Origin: Spirochaetales bacterium
Lineage (GTDB): Bacteria > Spirochaetota > Spirochaetia > SZUA-6 > DRHE01
Direction of reading: 5' to 3'
Assembly: GCA_016930895.1 (NCBI GenBank)
Contig: JAFGFV010000126.1
Coordinates: 1 to 6,587 of the forward strand
Length of the DNA stretch: 6,587 bases
A program made the translations under genes and the position numbers. This document shows positions 1 to 4,770 of this stretch, one piece after another (the first letter of the stretch is position 1; each line of letters opens with the position of its first letter). The notes below the pieces were generated by a model. That model ran no database searches and was not told the origin of the DNA. It saw only the letters and a list, made by a program, of their open reading frames with translations.

Positions 1-1
1 C

Positions 2-109
2 CGGCACGACACCACCATGCGCCTCCAGGACAGCCCGGCCCTGGCGGCGGTGTTCCGGAAATGGGTGGGCGCGCAGCCCACGGTGCTGGGCCGGATGCTG
101 CGCCCGTAA
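2..109 (+). CDS. C-terminal end of an unrecognised protein (partial)
   Basis: An open frame enters from the left edge and ends at TAA (107-109), giving 35 residues that end in RKWVGAQPTVLGRMLRP. The piece is basic and amphipathic with no motif that I recognise, so no function is proposed. It converges on the sigma-54 regulator with a 42-base gap. That gap holds only weak hairpin potential (CCCGT 103-107 with ACGGG 116-120) and no T-tract. The frame has GC-rich third positions like the neighbouring genes, which is the main support for it being coding. It could be an unrelated flanking gene. Confidence 0.45.
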   Translation, partial: RHDTTMRLQDSPALAAVFRKWVGAQPTVLGRMLRP

Positions 110-151
110 GAGGGCACGGGTCGTTCCGGCCTCCGCAGCGCGACGGGACCC

Positions 152-1717
152 TCAGGGCTCGGCCCACTCGGAGGCCACGTCCTCGAAGCGCTCGCGCAGG
201 GCCTTGCGGAAGGCCGGGGCGTTGACCCCGAGCAGGTGGGCGGCCTGCTCCTTGTTGCCCTCGGCGGCCCGCAGGGCCTTGCGGAAGAACTCCCGCTCCA
301 CCTGGTAGAGAAGCGCCCTGAGGTTGAGCCCCTCGTCGGGAAGCTCGGCGGAGATCTCGGGGACGACCGGCGTGCGGTGGAAGTGGGCCTGGATGGCCGG
401 CGGCAGAAGCTGCGGGGTGATCGTGCCGGAGTTGGCCATGGCGCACATCGAGATGATCGAGTTGCGCAGCTCCCGGATGTTCCCGGGCCACGGGTACTCC
501 ATCAGGTAGCCCATCGCATCCTCCCCGATGCCCTTGTCTTCCTTGTACTGGAGGTTCCAGCGCCCCAGGAAGGCCTGCACGAGGATCGGGATGTCGGTGC
601 GCCGCTCCCGCAGCGCGGGCAGTCGCAGGGTGACCTGGTTGAGGCGTTCGTACAGGTCGCGGCGAAAGCGGCCTTCCGCGATCAGCTTCTCCAGGTCCTG
701 GTTGGTGGCCGCCAGGATGCGCACGTCGACCGCCACCTCCCGATCGGCCCCCACGGGGACCAGGGTCCTGCTCTCCAGGACACGCAGCAGCTTGGGCTGG
801 ATCTCCAAGGGCAGGTCCCCGATCTCATCCAGGAGGATGGTCCCCCCGGCGGCGGAGCGGAACTTGCCCGGCCGGTCGCGGTCGGCCCCGGTGAACGCCC
901 CCTTGAGATGCCCGAACAGCTCGCTCTCCGCCAGGGAGGCCCCCACGGCGGCGCAGTTCACCGAGGCATAGGGCTTTCCGGCCCGGGCGCTTTGCTCGTG
1001 GATAAAGCGGGCCACCAGCTCCTTCCCGGTGCCGGTCTCGCCGCGGATCAGGACCGAGACGTCGTAAGCGGCCACCCGGTGGGCGGCCTCCAGGACGGCG
1101 CGGAACTCGGGATCCTGTCCGATGATCCGCTCGCCCTGCTCCAGGGTGACCCAGAGGGCCTGCGCTTCCGGCTGCCCGGACTCCGGGGGTCCGGGCTCGG
1201 CGGCTTCCCGGCCGCGAGCAGGCCGCAGCCTCACCTCCGGCAGGGCCTCGCTCTCCAGGTCCACCTCCCTGACCTTGTACGCCCCGCCGGCAAAGCGCGG
1301 AGGGATCCCCTGCAGCAGCGTGGCCCGCAGCTCCCGGCTCTTGGCCAGGAGGAACCAGGCGGTCTGCATCTGGGGAGTCCCCGGATCCAGGAGCACGAAG
1401 TACGAGCACTGCCGGGCGGAGAGGCTGCCCACGACCTGGTCGACCCGCGCCTTGAGCTTCGAGAGGATCTCCACATAGTCGATCGGTGAGTCGAGATCGA
1501 CGGTGACGAACTCGAAGCGGCAGCCCTGCTGGAGCCCCCCGGCGGCCTCGGCCACCATGTTGGCCCGCTCGAGGTACTGGGAGCCGGTGCAGAACAGGTA
1601 CGCGAGGTCGTACTGCCGTGCCTGCAGGAGCGACAGCAGGGGTCCGTGCTCGTCCCCCGTCTCCACGTACGGATCACGGTTGCCGACAAACGAAAGTAGC
1701 ACGCGCGTCTCGGGCAT
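152..1717 (-). CDS. Sigma-54 activator, CARF-AAA+-Fis HTH (RtcR-like)
   Basis: A 521-residue bacterial enhancer-binding protein. Residues 1-165 look like a CARF-type Rossmann sensor: a first beta strand RVLLSFVG, the segment FCTGSQYLERA, and the signature DPGTPQMQTAW at 111-121. A charged linker (165-190) leads to the sigma-54 AAA+ domain, with Walker A GETGTGKE (226-233), the sigma-54-contacting GAFTGA loop (273-278), Walker B GGTILLDE (291-298), the arginine-finger region RFRRDLYERL (350-359) and sensor II around PGNIREL (411-417). A Fis-type helix-turn-helix lies at about 466-511. RtcR of E. coli shares this order, and its sensor responds to RNA with 2',3'-cyclic phosphate ends; other CARF domains bind cyclic oligoadenylates. 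The ligand here is unknown. The ATG at 1717 was chosen because the CARF fold starts immediately after it and a strong promoter lies just upstream. An in-frame ATG at 1768, with GGAGG 7 nt before it, is a real alternative (538 residues). The open frame up to 1951 is low-complexity and probably not translated. Confidence 0.93.
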   Translation of the reverse strand: MPETRVLLSFVGNRDPYVETGDEHGPLLSLLQARQYDLAYLFCTGSQYLERANMVAEAAGGLQQGCRFEFVTVDLDSPIDYVEILSKLKARVDQVVGSLSARQCSYFVLLDPGTPQMQTAWFLLAKSRELRATLLQGIPPRFAGGAYKVREVDLESEALPEVRLRPARGREAAEPGPPESGQPEAQALWVTLEQGERIIGQDPEFRAVLEAAHRVAAYDVSVLIRGETGTGKELVARFIHEQSARAGKPYASVNCAAVGASLAESELFGHLKGAFTGADRDRPGKFRSAAGGTILLDEIGDLPLEIQPKLLRVLESRTLVPVGADREVAVDVRILAATNQDLEKLIAEGRFRRDLYERLNQVTLRLPALRERRTDIPILVQAFLGRWNLQYKEDKGIGEDAMGYLMEYPWPGNIRELRNSIISMCAMANSGTITPQLLPPAIQAHFHRTPVVPEISAELPDEGLNLRALLYQVEREFFRKALRAAEGNKEQAAHLLGVNAPAFRKALRERFEDVASEWAEP

Positions 1718-1723
1718 ACACAG

Positions 1724-1752
1724 AGTATAGGCCCCCCGTCTTGCGCTATCAA
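1724..1752 (-). promoter_or_regulatory. Sigma-70-type promoter of the regulator (near leaderless)
   Basis: Read on the minus strand: TTGATA (1752-1747), a 17-base spacer, then TATACT (1729-1724). Each hexamer is one base from consensus, the spacing is ideal, and it sits in a local AT-rich patch. Only 6 bases separate the -10 from the ATG at 1717, so transcription would start at or next to that codon. No Shine-Dalgarno precedes it. This implies leaderless expression from 1717, or use of the upstream ATG at 1768 from another promoter. Confidence 0.65.
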
Positions 1753-1933
1753 TCAAACAGCCATCCATGCTGGAGCCTCCGCGGCCTCGAATCCGCCCCC
1801 GCCCGGCCGTGCGGCCGGCCTGTCCACGAGGTAGCAAGCCACGTGCCAGGGTGCACGGCCGGCGGCCGGGTTCCGAAGGGCCGTCTGCACTCCGTCTCCA
1901 CCCCGCCTCGACACGGCCTCCCCCCTCGCGCGG

Positions 1934-1966
1934 AACCGCCGTTTCGCCCACGAGCGAACTTCGGTT
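1934..1966. promoter_or_regulatory. Candidate enhancer (UAS) pair for the sigma-54 activator
   Basis: Two copies of AACCGNNGTT face each other: AACCGCCGTT at 1934-1943 and, on the other strand, AACCGAAGTT at 1966-1957. Both are followed by (T)CGC, so the inverted arms are AACCG-CC-GTT-T-CGC and AACCG-AA-GTT-CGC. Centres are 23 bp apart, about two helical turns. They lie about 143 and 120 bp upstream of the -24 GG of the promoter at 2080, a normal enhancer distance. The same motif pair occurs at 4667-4698. Binding by the adjacent regulator is inferred. Confidence 0.6.
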
Positions 1967-2018
1967 ACCGCGGGAGAGGGCAGGAGCCCATCGGTGCGGG
2001 CGGAGCGGCCGCCTCCCC

Positions 2019-2050
2019 GGGAACCGTCAGGATTCCAGGGAACCGTCAGG
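2019..2050. repeat. Two 13-bp direct repeats upstream of the sigma-54 promoter
   Basis: GGGAACCGTCAGG occurs exactly at 2019-2031 and 2038-2050, separated by ATTCCA (period 19 bp). The repeat ends about 30 bp before the -24 element. It contains AACCG, the left half of the enhancer motif, but not the GTT half. It could be a weaker activator site, a site for a second protein, or a chance duplication. Confidence 0.7.
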
Positions 2051-2079
2051 CTCCCGGCGCCCAGCGCGGCCCCTCCGTC

Positions 2080-2095
2080 TGGCACGCTTCCTGCT
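2080..2095 (+). promoter_or_regulatory. Sigma-54 (-24/-12) promoter of the WYL-transglutaminase gene
   Basis: TGGCACG-CTTC-CTGCT matches 11 of the 12 fixed positions of TGGCACG-N4-TTGCW, with exact GG-N10-GC spacing (GG 2081-2082, GC 2093-2094). Transcription would start near 2105-2107, leaving a leader of about 16 bases that contains the AGGAGG Shine-Dalgarno. The regulator encoded divergently next to it is a sigma-54 activator, which supports the call. Confidence 0.85.
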
Positions 2096-2111
2096 TCTTG
2101 GGTCCCGGGAC

Positions 2112-2117
2112 AGGAGG
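2112..2117 (+). promoter_or_regulatory. Ribosome binding site fixing the start at 2122
   Basis: AGGAGG followed by AGCG and then ATG at 2122. This and the sigma-54 start site just upstream rule out the earlier in-frame codons back to 1618 and favour 2122 over the in-frame ATG at 2164. Confidence 0.85.
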
Positions 2118-2121
2118 AGCG

Positions 2122-3309
2122 ATGTACGCGCATCGACTTCGAGACGACTCTCCTCGAGCAGCCATGGGCGGGCGGGTGCGCATCACTTACACGAACGCCT
2201 ACGGAGAGAGCTCGATCCGGGTGGTCGAGCCGGAGCGCATCTACCCCGGCCGCAACGGCTTCACCTATCTCCGGGCCTTCTGCCATCTCCGCGGAGAGAC
2301 GCGGACCTTCCGCTTCGACCGCATCGGCTCCTGGGAGCCGATCGGGTCCGCCTCTCCGCCGGGCCCGGCGGGACCGCTCCCGCGGCCCGTCGCGAGTCGG
2401 GTCCGGCCCGCGCCGAAAGCCGTCCGCCGGAGCCCTCCCCCGCCGGTGGCCCGCCAAAGACACCCCCTGCGCGTCCTGCTGGTGGTCGGAGGCATCGTCG
2501 CTGCCGGGAGGTTCGTCTTCGGAGGCGGCAGCGCCACCGAGGGGCACCTGCCGTCCACGCCGCCACCCGCCCCGCCGGCCGCGTCCACGGAACGGGGGCA
2601 GGCGCAAGTTGCCATCCCGCAGAAAGGGCGGCCACAGCCCGAGCGGCCCGGGCCGCAACCCGCGCCGCCCCGGCGCCTGTCCTATCGCGGGGTCGACATC
2701 GTGGCCACCGGGAGCGGCCAGGGAGCGGCCTACAGCGCACCGGCCTGGGGCCTCACCGCCGGGAGCCTCCGCGGCCTGCACCTGCAGCTCAACGCCCTGC
2801 TGTTCCGCCGCGCCACGGCCATCGCGGACCCGGCGCTGGAACGGCTGTACGCCGATGCCGACACGGACCGCGACGGCTATCTCTGCTGGAAGGAGATCCG
2901 GGACTTCCAGCGGCTGCTCACCCTCCGCTATCGCTACCTCCACAACAGCGCGGCCCTGCGTCCCGACCAGTTCCTCTCCCAAGGCGGCGGGGACTGCGAG
3001 GACTGGGCCCTCCTGAGCTGCGGGCTGCTGCGGTACTGGGGGTGGGAGTCCTACGTGGGGGGGTTCTTTCCCCCCGAGGGCGGGGACGGGCACGCGATGT
3101 GCCTGGTGCGCTGGGCGGAGCCGCCCCGGGGGTTCGACTGCCTCAGGGTGGCGGACGGGGTGTCCACCTGGGACGGGCAGGACGTGCGACCGGGATACTA
3201 CGTGCCGGTGGACTATGAGCTGGTGGGGGGGACCTCCAACGCCATCCGTCCCGGCTGGAGCCTGCGGCACTTCTACACCCCGGAGGCGATCTACGGGGCG
3301 CAGATGTAG
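2122..3309 (+). CDS. WYL / TM / EF-hand / transglutaminase-like membrane protein
   Basis: A 395-residue protein of unusual architecture. Residues 17-73 match a WYL domain (strands RVRITYTNAYGES, RVVEPERIYPGRNGFTYLRAF, TRTFRFDRIGSW), a ligand-sensing SH3-like fold, but without the usual N-terminal HTH. A Pro/Arg-rich linker (76-114) precedes one hydrophobic segment (about 116-134, LRVLLVVGGIVAAG). A second Pro-rich linker follows (143-185). Residues 247-258 (DTDRDGYLCWKE) form a textbook EF-hand loop with D1, D3, D5, G6 and E12. Next comes a transglutaminase-like papain-fold domain with GGGDCEDWALLSC (C292), GDGHAMCLVRW (H324) and a candidate third residue D364 in YVPVDYELVGG. The basic residues before the TM predict WYL in the cytoplasm and the EF-hand plus catalytic domain outside. 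It is driven by the sigma-54 promoter at 2080 and is convergent with the PrsW-like gene (17-base gap). Whether it acts as protease, crosslinker or binding domain is not visible. Confidence 0.9.
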   Translation: MYAHRLRDDSPRAAMGGRVRITYTNAYGESSIRVVEPERIYPGRNGFTYLRAFCHLRGETRTFRFDRIGSWEPIGSASPPGPAGPLPRPVASRVRPAPKAVRRSPPPPVARQRHPLRVLLVVGGIVAAGRFVFGGGSATEGHLPSTPPPAPPAASTERGQAQVAIPQKGRPQPERPGPQPAPPRRLSYRGVDIVATGSGQGAAYSAPAWGLTAGSLRGLHLQLNALLFRRATAIADPALERLYADADTDRDGYLCWKEIRDFQRLLTLRYRYLHNSAALRPDQFLSQGGGDCEDWALLSCGLLRYWGWESYVGGFFPPEGGDGHAMCLVRWAEPPRGFDCLRVADGVSTWDGQDVRPGYYVPVDYELVGGTSNAIRPGWSLRHFYTPEAIYGAQM

Positions 3310-3335
3310 CGGGGCTACCGCAGGCCTCAGCCCGC
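3309..3335. terminator. Possible shared hairpin between convergent genes
   Basis: GCGGGGCT (3309-3316) can pair with AGCCCGC (3329-3335), with one bulged G and a 12-base loop. It spans the stop codons of both convergent genes. There is no T-tract on either strand, so it is at best a weak bidirectional terminator. Confidence 0.3.
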
Positions 3336-4496
3336 CCTGGCCAGGTATCGGTGCCGGGTGAGCCGGAGGCGCTGGTAGGCGGCCGCCGGCGCGGGTTCCC
3401 ACAGACCGAGGGTTTCGGTGAAGAAGCGGCGGCTCACCGTCTGGCCCGGGAGAAAGCCGCGGGGCAGCTCGAGGCGCGGGGTTCCGTGAGCGACCACCCG
3501 CCGCAGGTTGGTCTTGAGGGCCTTGCGGGCCTTCCCGGACAGCCGCGGGTAGGCCTTTTCCATGAGGGCGGCCCCGGCGTCGACCTCGCCGCTCAAGACA
3601 CGGACCGCCGCCTCGACGCACTGGAAATAGGGACTCGAGGGCAGGCGTTTGCGGCAGATGCGCACGTGCGCCAGCGCCTTAGGAAAGTCCCGGTAGTACA
3701 AATGCAGAAGCGCGAGCCTCTGGTTGAGAAGCGGGCTGTCCGGGTTCCAGTGCAGGGCCTCGGTGAGCTCCGCGAGGGCCTCCCGGGGCTTGCAGCGGCT
3801 CAGGGGCCGGTACGGGGACAGCCGGCGCAGGTAGCGGTAGATGGCCACCGCCACGACCAGGGCGCAGATGTCGACGAGAACGGCGAGAGGGAAGAGCCCC
3901 AGGTCGAGCAGGAAGTTGTACAGCCCGTGGAAGAGGGCGGCAGGCAGCACCGCCGCCAGGATGGCCTTGTACTCCTCACGGAGCTTCCGGCCCCGGCTCT
4001 GATAGACCACGGCCCCGTAGATGTACCCCCACATGGAGGCGTACACCAGGTGCCCGGTCGTGGAGAGTACCGCCCGGATCGGCAGGACCTGCACCCCGAA
4101 GGCCGCGCCGTAGATGACGTTCTCCGCCGTGGCGAAGGCCAGCGCCACCGCAGCCCCCTGGAGGACCCCGTCGATGGGCTCCTTGATGGACTTGAGCCGG
4201 CTGCTCAGGAACAGGAAGGTCAAGAACTTGGCGAACTCCTCCACCGGCCCGGTGATGAACAGCTCGTCGATGAAGGCGAACACCCAGCCCCCGACCAGAT
4301 AGTTCCCCCAGACGGCGTAGGAGAGGAAATACAGTACCCGGGTCGGGATCAGGCTGAGGAAACCGACCAGGAAGAAGGTCAGCAACACGGCCTGGCTGCC
4401 CTTGTCCCTGCGGTGCGGGTCGAGCCGGGTGACGACCCAGAACCAGGCCGCCCCGATGAGAAGACTCAAGACGAAGCTGAGAGCCACCATGGTCAA
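3327..4496 (-). CDS. PrsW-type intramembrane metalloprotease with TPR-like tail
   Basis: 389 residues. The N-terminal 220 are strongly hydrophobic with about eight membrane segments and carry the signature residues of the PrsW family: the EE pair in GPVEEFAKF (E86, E87), PIDGVLQGA followed by FATAEN (E125, N126), TTGHLVYASMWGY (H149) and LFHGLYNF (H190). In Bacillus subtilis PrsW performs site-1 cleavage of the anti-sigma factor RsiW. Residues about 235-335 form amphipathic helix pairs resembling TPRs (ALAELTEALHWNPDSP, FPKALAHVRICRKRLPSSP), an extension beyond the core protease that may hold a partner. The tail 340-389 is basic and unassigned. The start is taken as TTG at 4496, 5 nt after AGGAGG; the ATG at 4490 is 11 nt away and is the alternative. 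A perfect sigma-54 promoter lies upstream. The neighbouring single-pass WYL protein is a plausible substrate, but that is inference. Confidence 0.93.
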   Translation of the reverse strand: MTMVALSFVLSLLIGAAWFWVVTRLDPHRRDKGSQAVLLTFFLVGFLSLIPTRVLYFLSYAVWGNYLVGGWVFAFIDELFITGPVEEFAKFLTFLFLSSRLKSIKEPIDGVLQGAAVALAFATAENVIYGAAFGVQVLPIRAVLSTTGHLVYASMWGYIYGAVVYQSRGRKLREEYKAILAAVLPAALFHGLYNFLLDLGLFPLAVLVDICALVVAVAIYRYLRRLSPYRPLSRCKPREALAELTEALHWNPDSPLLNQRLALLHLYYRDFPKALAHVRICRKRLPSSPYFQCVEAAVRVLSGEVDAGAALMEKAYPRLSGKARKALKTNLRRVVAHGTPRLELPRGFLPGQTVSRRFFTETLGLWEPAPAAAYQRLRLTRHRYLARAG

Positions 4497-4501
4497 CTAT
4501 A

Positions 4502-4507
4502 CCTCCT
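4502..4507 (-). promoter_or_regulatory. Ribosome binding site deciding the TTG start
   Basis: AGGAGG on the minus strand, then TATAG, then TTG at 4496. The downstream ATG (4490) would be 11 nt from this site, longer than usual, so the TTG is favoured. The two proteins differ by only two residues. Confidence 0.65.
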
Positions 4508-4545
4508 CCCGCACGCGGTTTCACGCCGGCCCATCCGGAGGTAGA

Positions 4546-4561
4546 AGCAATCGCCGTGCCA
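4546..4561 (-). promoter_or_regulatory. Sigma-54 (-24/-12) promoter of the PrsW-like gene
   Basis: Minus strand TGGCACG-GCGA-TTGCT matches every fixed position of TGGCACG-N4-TTGCW. The -24 GG is at 4560-4559 and the -12 GC at 4548-4547. Transcription would begin near 4536, giving a leader of about 40 bases that includes AGGAGG at 4507-4502. The enhancer-like pair at 4667-4698 lies about 110-135 bp upstream. Confidence 0.9.
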
Positions 4562-4663
4562 CCGAGGGGCGTGGCTGCCCCGCGGGTGCCCGGCGCAAAG
4601 GCGCCGCCCATACGGGCCGCAGGCCGATGGGGCGGCGGGGACCAGCGGAACCCGGCGCAGCGG

Positions 4664-4701
4664 CGGAACCGCGGTTGGGGGGCGGCGCAACCGCAGTTCC
4701 G
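4664..4701. promoter_or_regulatory. Second enhancer (UAS) pair, 14-bp inverted repeat
   Basis: CGGAACCGCGGTTG (4664-4677) and CAACCGCAGTTCCG (4688-4701) are inverted copies matching at 13 of 14 bases with a 10-base spacer. Each arm carries AACCGNNGTT: 4667-4676, a perfect palindrome AACCGCGGTT, and 4689-4698. Centres are 22 bp apart. They lie about 112 and 134 bp upstream of the PrsW-gene -24 element and just before the weak sigma-54-like site of the helicase gene. A partial copy, GCGGAACC, lies at 4645-4652. The matching pair at 1934-1966 suggests a common activator. Confidence 0.65.
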
Positions 4702-4711
4702 GGCCGCGGCC

Positions 4712-4727
4712 CGGCAAAATCGGTGCA
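4712..4727 (+). promoter_or_regulatory. Weak sigma-54-like site upstream of the helicase gene
   Basis: CGGCAAAATCGGTGCA keeps GG-N10-GC spacing (GG 4713-4714, GC 4725-4726) and 8 of 12 fixed consensus bases. Initiation would fall near 4737. It is only about 12 bp from the inverted repeat, unusually close for an enhancer, so it could be fortuitous or repressed by binding there. Confidence 0.35.
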
Positions 4728-4743
4728 TGAAAAGGGTGCGCGG

Positions 4744-4752
4744 TGCGATAAT
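4744..4752 (+). promoter_or_regulatory. Extended -10 promoter candidate for the helicase gene
   Basis: TGCGATAAT fits the extended -10 form TGN-TATAAT with one mismatch. No convincing -35 is found 16-18 bp upstream. Initiation would lie near 4759, leaving about 11 untranslated bases and no Shine-Dalgarno, similar to the regulator's promoter. TATACA at 4754-4759 is an alternative -10. Confidence 0.4.
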
Positions 4753-4770
4753 CTATACAGTGACCAAGCC

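Larger units (their letters stand above)
1718..2121. other. Divergent control region, regulator / WYL-transglutaminase gene
   Basis: Non-coding by my reading, although GC-rich DNA leaves frames open through it. Reading rightwards it holds the regulator's sigma-70-type promoter (1724-1752), a GC-rich stretch with nothing I can name (about 1770-1925), a pair of AACCGNNGTT elements (1934-1966), a 13-bp direct repeat (2019-2050), a sigma-54 promoter (2080-2095) and a Shine-Dalgarno (2112-2117). I see no AT-rich IHF-like site between the enhancer candidate and the sigma-54 promoter. Confidence 0.8.

Noticed and set aside
103..120. Hairpin CCCGT/ACGGG after the first gene as a terminator
   Set aside because: Only a 5-bp stem with no T-tract; too weak to call.
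236..1489. Long plus-strand open frame opposite the regulator
   Set aside because: Antisense shadow: no recognisable domain, and the minus strand carries unambiguous AAA+ and HTH motifs.
1718..1951. N-terminal extension of the regulator up to 1951, and of the WYL gene back to 1618
   Set aside because: Both are low-complexity Arg/Gly/Pro frames, run through promoter elements and overlap each other divergently. GC-rich DNA simply lacks stops here.
3058..3075. G6/C6 hairpin with TTCTTT loop
   Set aside because: It lies inside the transglutaminase-like coding region and encodes ordinary Gly-Gly-Phe-Phe-Pro-Pro; no T-tract or regulatory context.
1753..3621. Long minus-strand open frame opposite the WYL-transglutaminase gene
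   Set aside because: Pro/Arg/Gly-rich shadow spanning a control region and two convergent gene ends, with no domain.
3351..4544. Plus-strand open frame opposite the PrsW-like gene
   Set aside because: Antisense shadow of a membrane protein; the minus strand has all PrsW motifs plus its own promoter and ribosome site.
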